A stretch of DNA of 64,000 nucleotides from Desulfuromonas sp. (GCA_002868865.1 PKUC01000055.1:1-64000), one strand, 5' to 3'; shown: positions 49,554-60,091, counted from the stretch's first letter. Notes: generated by a model from the sequence alone, not told the origin. A program made the numbers and translations.

Positions 49554-50315
49554 TTATGGCAAGTATAAAATCGGGTTAACCGCCTGTTTCTGGCGGCGAA
49601 CCTCAAAATGCAGGCGAGGCACCCCCCCGCCGGGAGCATTACCCGACAGGGCAATCTTTTCTCCACCGCTGACAAACTCGCCCTGCTGAACAAGGTTGCG
49701 GGTATTAAAGCCGTAGACGGTGTATAAATCGTTTTCATGCTGGAGGATAATCAGGTGGCCGTACCCCTTCACGCCATCACCGCTGTAGATCACCTGGCCA
49801 GCCGCAGCGGCCTTAACCGCTGAGTTGTGCGGCGCGGCAATCTCGATCCCCTTCCCTCCACTCTTTTCCGATGCCTTGAAAGCACTCAAAAGTTTACCGC
49901 GCAGGGGCCACGCCAAGGTCCCTTTTTTTGCCGCACTGACAGGCCCCTTCGACGGGGCTGAGATCTTTGCAGGAGGTTTATTTTTAACGGCTGGCCGGAC
50001 AGCCTTCGGCGCTGTAGGCGGGTTAACGGCCGATTTTGGAATGCGCCGGGGCTTGACCGCAGCGACCCGCTTGACCGATGTCGCTCCGGGGATGTAAAGG
50101 CGCGTTCCGCTCAGCAGGTCTTTTGGATCAGCGATCCCATTGACCCGCGCCAGATAAATTTCGTCAACACCGTAGGCACGACTGATCCGATAGAGGGTCT
50201 GTCCCTCCTTCACCTGATGATAGACCCCCTGCTGTGCACAGGCTAACAGCGCCAGCAGAACTACGGTCACAAGCAGAGATGCAGATCTTCGTTTAAAGCG
50301 TGACACGCTTATCAT
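49554..50315 (-). CDS. nlpD: NlpD-like LysM / M23 peptidase lipoprotein
   Basis: LysM (YHQVKEGQTLYRISRAYGVDEIYLARVNGI) and M23 C-terminus (GYGHLIILQHENDLYTVYG, PRLHFEVRRQKQAVNPILYLP). Confidence 0.9.
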   Translation of the reverse strand: MISVSRFKRRSASLLVTVVLLALLACAQQGVYHQVKEGQTLYRISRAYGVDEIYLARVNGIADPKDLLSGTRLYIPGATSVKRVAAVKPRRIPKSAVNPPTAPKAVRPAVKNKPPAKISAPSKGPVSAAKKGTLAWPLRGKLLSAFKASEKSGGKGIEIAAPHNSAVKAAAAGQVIYSGDGVKGYGHLIILQHENDLYTVYGFNTRNLVQQGEFVSGGEKIALSGNAPGGGVPRLHFEVRRQKQAVNPILYLP

Positions 50316-50323
50316 CCCTCTAC

Positions 50324-50917
50324 CTACAAAAAATACTCGATAACGACAAAACCACCCACCAGCAGCAGTAAAAACAGGATGGTGAGCAGATTAAAGTATT
50401 TATCGATCATCGTCTTGGCCAGAGAACCGAAACGGTGCAGCAACCAGGCCACGAGCAGAAAACGCAACCCGCGACTGAGGCAGGAGGCGATAACGAACAG
50501 AGGAAAATCGAGATTGAAAACCCCCGCCGATACAGTGAAAATCTTGTAGGGGATGGGGGTGAAACCGGCCGCAAAAATGGCCAGAAAATCGTGACGGACA
50601 AACTGCTCACGGACCGTCTGAAAGTGGGCTTCGCTGAATCCCGGAACATATTGAAAAAAGATCGGCTCCAGACTCCCCCACAGCGTCAGCCCCAGTGCAT
50701 ACCCGGCAGCACCGCCGATCACCGATCCGGCGCAGGCGATCAGCGCATAACGGTAAGACCGGGCGGGCAGGGCCAGGCAGAGCGCGATCAGTAAAACATC
50801 CGGCGGCACCGGAAAAAAACTGGCTTCAGCAAAAGCGAGCAGAAACAGTGCAGGGCCGCCATAGGGTGTCTCAGCCCAGGAAAGCACCCAGTCGTAGAGT
50901 TTTCTGAACGCCTTCAT
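50324..50917 (-). CDS. DedA/YqaA-family membrane protein
   Basis: FLLAFAEASFFPVPPDVLLIALCLA, AAGFTPIPYKIFTVSAGVF. Confidence 0.87.
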   Translation of the reverse strand: MKAFRKLYDWVLSWAETPYGGPALFLLAFAEASFFPVPPDVLLIALCLALPARSYRYALIACAGSVIGGAAGYALGLTLWGSLEPIFFQYVPGFSEAHFQTVREQFVRHDFLAIFAAGFTPIPYKIFTVSAGVFNLDFPLFVIASCLSRGLRFLLVAWLLHRFGSLAKTMIDKYFNLLTILFLLLLVGGFVVIEYFL

Positions 50918-51573
50918 CCCTCCTCACAGTCGGAGTTCCAGCCCTGTTCGCCGATCAATGGAACAAACCGGCACGACATCAGGCGCTGTTCATCAAAATC
51001 GTCCTCGGCGGTCCTCACCACGCGGATCAACTCCTGACTATCTCTGCCTCCGACGGGCATCACCAGTGTCCCTCCGATTTCCAGCTGCTCGAGATAATCG
51101 CGCGGCACCTCTGGTGCTCCGGCAGCGACCAAGATCGCATCAAACGGGGCCTGTTCCTTCCAGCCGATGGTGCCGTCACCGATCTTGAGATTCACGTTGG
51201 TCGCCCGGCACTTGTCGAGGATCCGTCTGGCCCGACTGGCAAGTGAAGAAATCCGCTCGATACTGTAAATCCGCCGTGCAAGCTGCGCCAGCACCGCGGT
51301 CTGGTAACCCGAACCGGCACCGATTTCAAGAACACGCTCATCCCCTTTAAGGTGCAGAGCCGAGGTCATGGCGGCAACCATAAAGGGCTGGGAAATAGTC
51401 TGCTTTTCGCCAATCGGCAGAGACCCGTCGGCGTAGGCATGCCCCCACAACGCCTCATCAACAAACAGGTGCCGCGGAACCTTGAGCATGGCGTCGATCA
51501 CCCGTTGATCGTCCACCCCACGGGCGACAATCTGCGTCTCGACCATCCGGCGACGCGCAATGGTAAAATCCAT
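50914..51573 (-). CDS. pcm: protein-L-isoaspartate O-methyltransferase
   Basis: MVETQIVARGVDDQRVIDAMLKVPRHLFV, ISQPFMVAAMTSALHL, VLEIGAGSGYQTAVLAQLA. Confidence 0.95.
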   Translation of the reverse strand: MDFTIARRRMVETQIVARGVDDQRVIDAMLKVPRHLFVDEALWGHAYADGSLPIGEKQTISQPFMVAAMTSALHLKGDERVLEIGAGSGYQTAVLAQLARRIYSIERISSLASRARRILDKCRATNVNLKIGDGTIGWKEQAPFDAILVAAGAPEVPRDYLEQLEIGGTLVMPVGGRDSQELIRVVRTAEDDFDEQRLMSCRFVPLIGEQGWNSDCEEG

Positions 51574-51584
51574 CAATAATCCAT

Positions 51585-52331
51585 CTATGTCAGTGGAATC
51601 TGCCAATCGGACAAGTCCTGCAAGGACGAGTCGTTTGTCAGGTTTGTGTGCAGTGGCGTGACTGAAATGTAACCCTCGTGGACCGCATTGCAATCACTGC
51701 CGGGGATATCTTCAAAACCGAGGTCCCCGCCACCTATCCAGTAGTAGGAACGCCCTCTGGGATCTTCCTTGCGGGTGACGACATCGCCGTAGCGCCTCTT
51801 CCCCTGTCGGGTCAGGCGCATGCCCCGAACCTTTTGCGCCGGAACATTAACATTGAGGAAGGTCTCTTCGGGCAGGCCATTATCGAGCAGATGTGCCGCC
51901 AGATGTCGAGAGAATCTGGCCGCCAGGGGCAGATTCTTGCCCTGATGTGCGGTATCATCCAGCGACACCGCGAACGCTGGGACACCCATCAGGGTTGCTT
52001 CCATGGCTGCGCAGACCGTACCGGAATAGGTAATATCATCTCCCAGATTGGCCCCGCGGTTGATCCCTGAAATGACAAGGTCGGGCATTTCTCTGAGCAA
52101 ACCGTGGATGCCGAGGTTGACGCAATCGGTCGGCGTGCCATCGACGGCAAACAGGTCGGTGCGCACCTCTTCAGCGCGCAGCGGTGACTCCAGGGTAAGG
52201 GCGTGAGCAACGGCGCTGCGGTTGCGATCTGGAGCGACAATCACAACCCGGCCGAAATCCTGAAAAGCATCTGCCAATGCTTTCAGGCCCGGCGACATCA
52301 CCCCGTCATCGTTGGTGAGAAGGATCAGCAT
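51585..52331 (-). CDS. surE: 5'/3'-nucleotidase SurE
   Basis: LILLTNDDGVMSPGLKALADAF, VVIVAPDRNRSAVAHALTL, VISGINRGANLGDDITYSGTVCAAMEA. Confidence 0.96.
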   Translation of the reverse strand: MLILLTNDDGVMSPGLKALADAFQDFGRVVIVAPDRNRSAVAHALTLESPLRAEEVRTDLFAVDGTPTDCVNLGIHGLLREMPDLVISGINRGANLGDDITYSGTVCAAMEATLMGVPAFAVSLDDTAHQGKNLPLAARFSRHLAAHLLDNGLPEETFLNVNVPAQKVRGMRLTRQGKRRYGDVVTRKEDPRGRSYYWIGGGDLGFEDIPGSDCNAVHEGYISVTPLHTNLTNDSSLQDLSDWQIPLT

Positions 52332-52345
52332 CTGCTCCCCCCCGA

Positions 52346-52705
52346 TCAGAACTCATGCCGATCTTGCAGCAGAGATTTTATTGCTCTGAGATCCTCACGA
52401 ATCTGTTTCAACTGACCACGGTCATCAAGCCGCCCCCCCTCTGCAGCCGCTTTTTTGACACCTTCCTTGTTGATCTTTTTTCGAGCGCCAGAAATAGTAA
52501 AGCCCTGCCGATAAAGAAGATCTTTTATCAGCAGGGCCGTTTCTATATCTTTTTTTCGGTACAGTCGTTGATTACTATGGCTCTTGACCGGTTTAAAAGC
52601 ATTAAACTCGGTCTCCCAATAGCGCAAAACGTGGGTTTTGACATCTACGATGGCAGCGACTTCACCGATCTTGAAGTAGAGCTTGTTGGGAATCTGTACC
52701 GTCAT
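52346..52705 (-). CDS. MerR family transcriptional regulator
   Basis: [51 protein letters not shown]. Confidence 0.92.
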   Translation of the reverse strand: MTVQIPNKLYFKIGEVAAIVDVKTHVLRYWETEFNAFKPVKSHSNQRLYRKKDIETALLIKDLLYRQGFTISGARKKINKEGVKKAAAEGGRLDDRGQLKQIREDLRAIKSLLQDRHEF

Positions 52706-52725
52706 TGACAGATCCAGAAAAATGA

Positions 52726-53010
52726 TCAGTCTTGCTGACCGTTAATCGCCGCTTTCAACACCTGGCTGGGCTTGAACGAGAGGATTTTGCGCGCGGAAAT
52801 CTCAATCTCGGATCCAGTCTGCGGATTCCGACCGCGACGGGCAGCCTTTTCTTTGACGACAAAGTTTCCGAAACCCGCGATCTTAATTTTTTCACCCGCC
52901 TCCAGAGTATCCTTCATCAGGTCAAAAACCATCTCTACAATGGCTGCGGACTCTTTTTTTGAGAACCCTGTTGTCATATAAACATTTTCGATCAAATCAG
53001 CCTTGGTCAT
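52726..53010 (-). CDS. ihfA: integration host factor alpha subunit
   Basis: [86 protein letters not shown], directly after pheT. Confidence 0.94.
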   Translation of the reverse strand: MTKADLIENVYMTTGFSKKESAAIVEMVFDLMKDTLEAGEKIKIAGFGNFVVKEKAARRGRNPQTGSEIEISARKILSFKPSQVLKAAINGQQD

Positions 53011-53111
53011 ATACCCTCCTGCGATGGTAGGCAGGCCACAAACAATAAGCGTTACTATCTACTTGATATTTCAGGTTTTATATCACAGCCCCAGAGGCCT
53101 TGCAACCTCTA

Positions 53112-55517
53112 TTAACGAATTTCCGCCTCAAGCTGTCGGCAAAGGGTCTGCGTCAGCTTGCCATGCGCCTTGCTGACCTCTTCTTCGGTGAGGGTTTTTT
53201 CTGTCGAACGGTAGCGGACACGAACCGCCAAACTCTTCTTGCCCTGAGGAATCCCCTTACCTGCGTAGACATCAAAGATAACCGCACCTTCGATATTTTT
53301 AACCTTGGTCCGGTTGATAATGTCCATGACATGTGCAGCGGGCACCGCCTCATCGAGCAACAGCGCACTGTCGCGCAGAACATCAGGGTAACGGGACAAC
53401 GGCTGGAACGTATTAAAATCGCCAGCTACGGCGAGCAGATTCTCGACGTCCACTTCCAGCAGAAAGACCGGCTGATCGATATCGAACGCTGCCAGCACCT
53501 GAGGATGAATCTCGCCGACGCTGCCCAACACCTGTTGGCCGGACGTCATTCGGCAGGATTTCCCCGGATGAAGATACGGCTCGAGGTGATCGGCCACGAA
53601 CTGGACATCGTCAACACAGACCGCATTGAACAGGTCCTCGGCAACACCTTTGAGATCGTAAAAATCGATCGACTCACCACCCTGCGACCATCCCTCAGGA
53701 TCACGCCGGCCACAGGCCACCGCGGTCAAAGTCAGGCGCTCATCGCAGACGCCATCGGTCTTCGGCAAGAACACCGGTCGCAATTCGAACAACCGCAGAT
53801 CGGTACTGCGATAGGCCAGATTACGAGCGACCGTCTCTAACAGGCTGGGAATCAGGCTGGTACGCATCACCGCCTGATCTTCTGACAGGGGGTTGAGAAT
53901 CTTTACCTGCTGGCGACGTGGATCGTCCCGTGCCACCGCTAATTTTCCAACGGCGTCGGCCGCATAGAACGAGTAATTCATCGCCTCGGAAAAACCACAG
54001 GAGACGATACCGTTGCGCAGTTCCCCCTGAATCTGCTGTCTGCGCTGTGGCGGGGTCGCATCCACGGTTCCGACCGGCATGGTCACCGGAATCCGGTCGT
54101 AACCGTAGAGTCGGGCGATCTCTTCGATCAAATCGACCTCGCGCTCCAAATCAGGGCGGAAGCTCGGCACCGTCACCTGCAGAGAATCCTGAGTGCCGCC
54201 TTCTTCGACCTGCAAACCGATCGATTGCAGCATCGCACCAACAGCGTCACGATCCACGGAGATATCGAGCAGCGCCCCAACCTTGGCAACACTCAGCGTC
54301 AGGTTCGGCGTCTGCAACGGTTGCGGGTAGGCATCGATCACCCCGCTCAGGACTGCGCCCTGCCCCAATTCGGCGATCAGGCTTGCAGCCCGATCGAGGG
54401 CGACCGGAATCATATCGATATCGGCACCCCGCTCGAACCGGTGGGAGGACTCGGTGTGCAGTCCATGGCGCTTGCTCGTGCGCCGGATAGCCGTCGGCTT
54501 AAAGTAGGCCGCCTCAAGAAGAATCGTCTCGGTATCGTCCTGCACCTCAGAATTCAAGCCGCCCATCACTCCGGCCATGGCAACCGCTTTAGCGCCATCA
54601 CAGATCATCAGATCTTCAGCGATCATGCTGTGCTTCTGGTCATCAAGCGTGGTAAAGGATTCACCGTCCGTAGCCCGTTTAACCACGATGCGGCCTTCTT
54701 CAAGAAATCTGAAATCGAAGGCATGCATCGGGTGTCCCAATTCCATCATCACGAAGTTGGTGACATCGACCACATTGTTGATGGAGCGCATCCCCACCGC
54801 TTCCAGACGGCGAACCATCCAGTCGGGCGACGGGCCGATCTTTACATCCTTGATCATCCGTGCGGCATAGCGCGGGCAATATTCACCGTCCTCGATCACC
54901 ACAGAGGTTTTGTCCGTAATCTTCTCTTCGATTTCAGTAATTTGGGGAGTCGGCAGGCGCAGCGTCTGGCCGCACATAGCGGCGACTTCTCGGGCCACAC
55001 CGACCACGCTGAGACAGTCGGGCCGGTTGGGAGTCAGACCGATCTCAATCATAAAGTCCTTAAGATCGAGAGCCTCAAAAACAGGCTGGCCGAGCTGCAA
55101 TTCCGGAGACAGAATCATGATCCCGGCAGCCTCTTCGGCAATGTTCAGCTCTTTTTCTGAGCAGAGCATTCCCATGGACACCTGGCCGCGGATCTTTGAT
55201 TTTTTGATCTTGAAATCTCCGGGGAGAACCGAACCCGGTTGTGCCAGAGCGACATAATCGCCGGTCCGGTGGTTTGACGCACCACATACAACCTGCACCA
55301 CTTCGGTGCCGTTGTTGACCTGACAGACGGTCAGCTTGTCGGCATCGGGGTGCCTTTCTACCGATTCGAGCTTGGCAACCACCACCGAATCGAGCCCTCC
55401 ACCGATCTCTTCGAGGGCATCGACCTCAAGACCAGCCATGGTCAGGCGGTCACACAGCTCCTGGGGGCTGTAATCAAAATCAACAAATTCCTTCAACCAG
55501 TTATACGTTACAATCAT
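53112..55517 (-). CDS. pheT: phenylalanyl-tRNA synthetase beta subunit
   Basis: MIVTYNWLKEFVDFDYSPQELCDRLTMAGLEV, VVCGASNHRTGDYV, C-terminal FDX-ACB domain. Confidence 0.97.
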   Translation of the reverse strand: MIVTYNWLKEFVDFDYSPQELCDRLTMAGLEVDALEEIGGGLDSVVVAKLESVERHPDADKLTVCQVNNGTEVVQVVCGASNHRTGDYVALAQPGSVLPGDFKIKKSKIRGQVSMGMLCSEKELNIAEEAAGIMILSPELQLGQPVFEALDLKDFMIEIGLTPNRPDCLSVVGVAREVAAMCGQTLRLPTPQITEIEEKITDKTSVVIEDGEYCPRYAARMIKDVKIGPSPDWMVRRLEAVGMRSINNVVDVTNFVMMELGHPMHAFDFRFLEEGRIVVKRATDGESFTTLDDQKHSMIAEDLMICDGAKAVAMAGVMGGLNSEVQDDTETILLEAAYFKPTAIRRTSKRHGLHTESSHRFERGADIDMIPVALDRAASLIAELGQGAVLSGVIDAYPQPLQTPNLTLSVAKVGALLDISVDRDAVGAMLQSIGLQVEEGGTQDSLQVTVPSFRPDLEREVDLIEEIARLYGYDRIPVTMPVGTVDATPPQRRQQIQGELRNGIVSCGFSEAMNYSFYAADAVGKLAVARDDPRRQQVKILNPLSEDQAVMRTSLIPSLLETVARNLAYRSTDLRLFELRPVFLPKTDGVCDERLTLTAVACGRRDPEGWSQGGESIDFYDLKGVAEDLFNAVCVDDVQFVADHLEPYLHPGKSCRMTSGQQVLGSVGEIHPQVLAAFDIDQPVFLLEVDVENLLAVAGDFNTFQPLSRYPDVLRDSALLLDEAVPAAHVMDIINRTKVKNIEGAVIFDVYAGKGIPQGKKSLAVRVRYRSTEKTLTEEEVSKAHGKLTQTLCRQLEAEIR

Positions 55518-55538
55518 AAGTCCAGTCCTTCCTCAATC

Positions 55539-56555
55539 TCAAAACTGCTTGAGGAAACGCAGGTCATTTTCAAAGAACAGCCGCAGGTCGTTAACGCCAT
55601 ACTTGAGCATGGCGATCCGCTCCAGCCCCATGCCGAACGCGAAACCGCTGTAAGCCTCAGTGTCATAATCGACCGAGTTAAACACCGCCGGATCGATCAT
55701 GCCGCAGCCAAGGATTTCCAGCCAACCGGTTTTACTGCAGACCCGGCAGCCCTCACCGCCACAGATGACGCAGGCGATATCGACTTCGGCACTCGGCTCG
55801 GTAAAAGGGAAAAATGATGGTCGAAAGCGAACCGCAAGCCCCTCACCGAAAAATTCATTGAGGAAGTGGGTGAGAATCCCCTTCAGGTCGCCGAAGGTCA
55901 CCTTTTCATCGACCAGAAAACCTTCAATCTGATGAAACATCGGACTGTGGGTCAGGTCGGAATCACGCCGATAGACAGTCCCTGGTGCAATGACCCGCAC
56001 CGGTGGTTTGTGCCGCATCATGGTGCGAATCTGCACCGGCGAGGTATGGGTCCGCAGCACCAGATCATCGGTGATATAAAAGGTGTCCTGCATATCGCGG
56101 GCAGGATGATCCTTGGGGATGTTGAGGGCTTCGAAATTATAGAAGTCCTGCTCAATCTCCGGTCCCTCTTCGACCATAAAACCAAGACGGGAAAAGATAT
56201 CGACGATCTCTTCGGTCACCAGAGTCACCGGATGTTTGCTGCCGGAGGTAGAACGTCGGCCCGGGAGAGTCACATCGATCTTCTCGTTGGCCAGCTTTGC
56301 GTCAATCGCCTGCTGCCGCAGGATGCTCTGACGCTCTATAAAGCTGGACTCAAACTGATCCTTGAGGGTATTGACAAGACTGCCGATCATCGGCCGCTCA
56401 TCGGCCGAGAGATCTCTCATCCCCTTCATCAGTTCGGTCAACGTCCCCTTTTTACCGAGAAAACCAACCTTGACGTCCTGCAGGCTTTTTTCATCATCAG
56501 CCTTCAGTAGCGCCGCCAGCACATCCTGTTGCAACTGTTCCAATCGTTGTTTCAT
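55539..56555 (-). CDS. pheS: phenylalanyl-tRNA synthetase alpha subunit
   Basis: [78 protein letters not shown]. Confidence 0.97.
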   Translation of the reverse strand: MKQRLEQLQQDVLAALLKADDEKSLQDVKVGFLGKKGTLTELMKGMRDLSADERPMIGSLVNTLKDQFESSFIERQSILRQQAIDAKLANEKIDVTLPGRRSTSGSKHPVTLVTEEIVDIFSRLGFMVEEGPEIEQDFYNFEALNIPKDHPARDMQDTFYITDDLVLRTHTSPVQIRTMMRHKPPVRVIAPGTVYRRDSDLTHSPMFHQIEGFLVDEKVTFGDLKGILTHFLNEFFGEGLAVRFRPSFFPFTEPSAEVDIACVICGGEGCRVCSKTGWLEILGCGMIDPAVFNSVDYDTEAYSGFAFGMGLERIAMLKYGVNDLRLFFENDLRFLKQF

Positions 56556-56638
56556 CGATCTATCCAGATATCGCAGAAAACTTCATTCCGTGACAGCGAA
56601 GCTCCGCAGGCAAGGGTTTGAGATGTTACAGGGCGTTA

Positions 56639-56676
56639 AAACAAAAAAAAGGAGATGGGCGCAGGCCACATCTCCT
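56639..56676 (-). terminator. intrinsic terminator between rplT and pheS
   Basis: minus strand GGAGATG-TGGCCTGCGCC-CATCTCCTTTTTTTTGTTTT. Confidence 0.88.
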
Positions 56677-56695
56677 TAAAGCGACAGTCGTTCAG

Positions 56696-57052
56696 TTACT
56701 GCAGCTGGCCCTTGGCGGTTTCAGCGACAACGCTAAAACCTGCAGGGTCATTGACAGCCAAGTCGGCCATGATCTTACGATCGAGGGCGACATCGGCTTT
56801 TTTGAGGCCATGGATCAAACGGCTGTAGCTGATGCCGTTTTCACGGGCAGCGGCGTTGATCCGTGCAATCCACAGGGCTCTGAAGTCCCGCTTGCGGACA
56901 CGGCGATCGCGATACGCGTAATTCAGGGCACGGTCGACAGCCTCTGTCGCTGAACGGAACAGCTTACTGCGTGCGCCACGATAGCCTTTTGCCAACTTCA
57001 GGACACGATTACGCCGCTGTCTGGCTTTAAATCCTCTTTTTGCTCTTGGCAT
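56696..57052 (-). CDS. rplT: 50S ribosomal protein L20
   Basis: [62 protein letters not shown]. Confidence 0.98.
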   Translation of the reverse strand: MPRAKRGFKARQRRNRVLKLAKGYRGARSKLFRSATEAVDRALNYAYRDRRVRKRDFRALWIARINAAARENGISYSRLIHGLKKADVALDRKIMADLAVNDPAGFSVVAETAKGQLQ

Positions 57053-57155
57053 CTCACTTCTCCTTCGCTTGAGTTGTTACGGCTCATGCCGCAGCCGGAT
57101 CTGAAGGGGGAGATCGTCCCCACAGTTCACGGCGTTTCTGCTAAACAGAAACCGT

Positions 57156-57353
57156 TTACAGATACGGAATCAACTGTGCCACGTTCCGCTCATCGGACTT
57201 GTGGATACAGCTGGCTTTACGCAGATTCCGCTTACACTTGGTCGTCTTCTTGGTCAGAATGTGGCTGGTAAACGCCTTGTTCCGACGGATTTTGCCAGTG
57301 CCAGTTTTGCGAAAGCGCTTCGCGGCACCACGGTTGGTCTTGATCTTAGGCAT
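57156..57353 (-). CDS. rpmI: 50S ribosomal protein L35
   Basis: [48 protein letters not shown]. Confidence 0.97.
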   Translation of the reverse strand: MPKIKTNRGAAKRFRKTGTGKIRRNKAFTSHILTKKTTKCKRNLRKASCIHKSDERNVAQLIPYL

Positions 57354-57403
57354 TACAAATTCTCCTGTTCCCTGCTATTTTTATTCTGTGCCGGTAATCC
57401 GGC

Positions 57404-57919
57404 CTATTTTTTTATCGGTCCCAGCACCATCGACATGAACCGGCCCATTTTATTCGGTCGCGATTCAACCTGTCCGATGTCCTTTAGCGCCTCAACCGCT
57501 TTCTCCAGTTGCAGCATCCCCCGTTCGGGATGGGCATTTTCACGACCACGGAACATGATGGTCAGCTTGACCTTGTTCCCCTCTTCGAGAAAACGTCTGG
57601 CGTGCTTGACTTTGAACTGAAAGTCGTGCTCGTCGGTTTTGGGCCGCATCTTGACTTCTTTCAGTTCGACGCGGACCTGCTTTTTCTTTGCTTCAGACGC
57701 TCTCTTGGCCTGCTGGTATTTGTACTTGCCGTAATCCATGATTCGGCACACCGGAGGTTGTGCCCCCGGGGACACCTCGACCAGATCCAGACCCTGTTCC
57801 GCAGCCGCCGCCAACGCAGCAGCAATGCTCAGGATACCCAGCTGCCCCCCTTCATCGTCGATCACCCTGACCTCACGGGCCCGGATGTCTTCGTTGATGT
57901 TTGTCTCCTGCTTAGCTAT
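57404..57919 (-). CDS. infC: translation initiation factor IF-3 (probable ATA start)
   Basis: IF3 motifs (ISPGAQPPVCRIMDYGKYKYQQ-like, FRGRENAHPERG); reading frame continues upstream of the track's GTG as AKQETNINEDIRAREVR, with GGAGG 7 nt before ATA. Confidence 0.92.
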   Translation of the reverse strand: MAKQETNINEDIRAREVRVIDDEGGQLGILSIAAALAAAAEQGLDLVEVSPGAQPPVCRIMDYGKYKYQQAKRASEAKKKQVRVELKEVKMRPKTDEHDFQFKVKHARRFLEEGNKVKLTIMFRGRENAHPERGMLQLEKAVEALKDIGQVESRPNKMGRFMSMVLGPIKK

Positions 57920-58029
57920 GGGTCTGCCTCCTCATGTCTTCACTCTGCTTATGTCCCCGCGATACGCCATGTGCGGGCACAACGTCAAACAAACAGACAG
58001 GAACAGAGTTCAACCCGTTCCTGCACACA

Positions 58030-59946
58030 CTAACGATAGTGACGAACCTCTTCCTCGACAAAGCTGATAAAATCAGCCACCGAGGTCGGCTCGAGATTTT
58101 TACCATTACGGAAACGCGGGGTCACCCGTGATTCTTCCATCTCACGGTCACCGATCACCAGCATGTAAGGCACCTTGCCCAACTGCGCTTCACGGATCTT
58201 GAAGCCGAGTTTCTCATTACGCAGATCGATATCCGCCCTGATACCTGCCGTCTTGAGCTGCTGATAGACATCCTGCGCATAATCTGCCTGATTATCTGTC
58301 ACATTCAAGACAACAACCTGAACTGGCGAAAGCCAGAGTGGGAAGCTGCCGGCATAATGCTCGATCAGAACACCGATGAATCGCTCGATCGATCCGAGGA
58401 TAACGCGGTGAAGCATGACCGGTCGATGTTTCTCACCATCTGCACCGACATAATTGAGGTCAAATCGCTCAGGCAGGGTAAAATCGCACTGGATTGTAGC
58501 ACACTGCCATTCCCTGTCAAGCGCGTCCTTGAGCTTGACATCGATCTTCGGACCATAGAAAGCGCCGTCCCCCTCATTGACCTCAAAATCCTGCCCGCTA
58601 TCCTTAAGCGCGCTCATCAGAGCGCTGGTCGCACGCTCCCAGTCTTCGTCGCTGCCGATCGATTTCTCCGGACGGGTGGAAAGCTCCATACAGTACTCAA
58701 ACCCGAAGATCTTGGCGACATCCTGCACAAATGCCATAACGCCCTTCACTTCGGCATCGATCTGGTCGGGGCGGCAGAGAATATGGGCGTCATCCTGGGT
58801 AAAGCCGCGAACCCGCAACAGACCATGAAGAACACCAGATTTTTCATGGCGATGGACCGTCCCCAGCTCGAAATAGCGCTGTGGCAGGTCACGGTAAGAG
58901 CGGATCTTTGATTTAAAGATCAGCATATGGGCGAGGCAGTTCATCGGCTTGATACCGTAGCTCTGCTCATCGACCTCGGTGAAATACATATTTTCGCGGT
59001 AATTGTCGTAATGGCCAGAGGTCTGCCACAGCTCAGTCTTGAGAATCTGCGGCCCCATGACGATGTCGTAGCCGCGCTTGAGGTGTTCTCTGCGCTCGAA
59101 GTCTTCGATCAGGGTGCGCAGCAACGCCCCCTTAGGGTGCCAGATCACCAGACCGGCGCCGGCTTCCTCATTGAACGAAAATAGATCCAGTTCCCGACCG
59201 AGCTTGCGATGATCACGCTTGCGCGCCTCTTCGAGACGGTTGAGATAACTTTTCAGATCCTTATTGTTCTGAAATGCGGTCGCATAAAGACGCTGCAGCA
59301 TGGCGTTCTTTTCATCACCACGCCAGTACGCGCCAGCCACGCTGGTCAATTTGAACGATTTGATCAGGCCGGTACGGGGAAGGTGCGGCCCACGGCACAA
59401 GTCGACAAAATCTCCCTGCCGATAGAGCGATACAGTCTCTTCACCGAGGTCTTCGATCAGCTCGACCTTGTAGTCTTCGCCCATCTCGCGAAACAGAGCA
59501 ATGGCCTCTTCACGGCTGATCTCTTCGCGGGTAATCGGCTGGTCGGCCTTGGCCAGCTCGGCCATGGTCTTTTCGATCTGTTCAAAGTCTTCCGGGGAGA
59601 ATTTTTTGCTGTCGCTGTAAAAATCGTAGTAGAAGCCATTTTCGATCGCGGGACCGATGGTGACCTGAACGTCGCGGCCATACAGAGATTTGACGGCCTG
59701 CGCCATCAGGTGGGCACAGGAGTGACGGACAATCTCCAGCGCTTCGGGTGCATTCTGGGTGATCAGCTCAAGCTTACCGGAACCGGGAAGCGGTCGGTTG
59801 ATATCGATCAGTTCGCCATCGAGACGTGCGGCAACGGATTGCCGGGCCAAGCCTTCGCCGATTCCCTTGGCCAGATCATAAGCCGTCGATCCAGACGCGA
59901 CATCTTTTACCGAACCATCTGGAAGCTCTATCTGCAGTGTACTCAT
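58030..59946 (-). CDS. thrS: threonyl-tRNA synthetase
   Basis: TGS domain ([21 protein letters not shown]), [51 protein letters not shown]. Confidence 0.98.
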   Translation of the reverse strand: MSTLQIELPDGSVKDVASGSTAYDLAKGIGEGLARQSVAARLDGELIDINRPLPGSGKLELITQNAPEALEIVRHSCAHLMAQAVKSLYGRDVQVTIGPAIENGFYYDFYSDSKKFSPEDFEQIEKTMAELAKADQPITREEISREEAIALFREMGEDYKVELIEDLGEETVSLYRQGDFVDLCRGPHLPRTGLIKSFKLTSVAGAYWRGDEKNAMLQRLYATAFQNNKDLKSYLNRLEEARKRDHRKLGRELDLFSFNEEAGAGLVIWHPKGALLRTLIEDFERREHLKRGYDIVMGPQILKTELWQTSGHYDNYRENMYFTEVDEQSYGIKPMNCLAHMLIFKSKIRSYRDLPQRYFELGTVHRHEKSGVLHGLLRVRGFTQDDAHILCRPDQIDAEVKGVMAFVQDVAKIFGFEYCMELSTRPEKSIGSDEDWERATSALMSALKDSGQDFEVNEGDGAFYGPKIDVKLKDALDREWQCATIQCDFTLPERFDLNYVGADGEKHRPVMLHRVILGSIERFIGVLIEHYAGSFPLWLSPVQVVVLNVTDNQADYAQDVYQQLKTAGIRADIDLRNEKLGFKIREAQLGKVPYMLVIGDREMEESRVTPRFRNGKNLEPTSVADFISFVEEEVRHYR

Positions 59947-59963
59947 CGACCGACTCCCGAAAC

Positions 59964-59989
59964 AAAAAGAGGCATCCTAAGATGCCTCG
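59964..59989 (-). terminator. intrinsic terminator between tRNA-Val and thrS
   Basis: minus strand GAGGCATC-TTAG-GATGCCTCTTTTTGTTT. Confidence 0.85.
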
Positions 59990-60016
59990 GCTGGGAACAA
60001 CTCATTTATCGTCGGA

Positions 60017-60091
60017 TGGTAGGCACGGGCGGGATTGAACCGCCGACCCCTTCCGTGTCAGGGAAGTGCTCTCCCACTGAGCTACGTGCCT
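60017..60091 (-). tRNA. tRNA-Val (anticodon GAC), CCA encoded
   Basis: reverse complement AGGCACGTAGCTCAGTGGGAGAGCACTTCCCTGACACGGAAGGGGTCGGCGGTTCAATCCCGCCCGTGCCTACCA; anticodon loop CTGACAC. Confidence 0.96.

Noticed and set aside
52726-53010. ihfA as a marker of a mobile element or phage
   Set aside because: It is in the standard pheS-pheT-ihfA-merR housekeeping arrangement.
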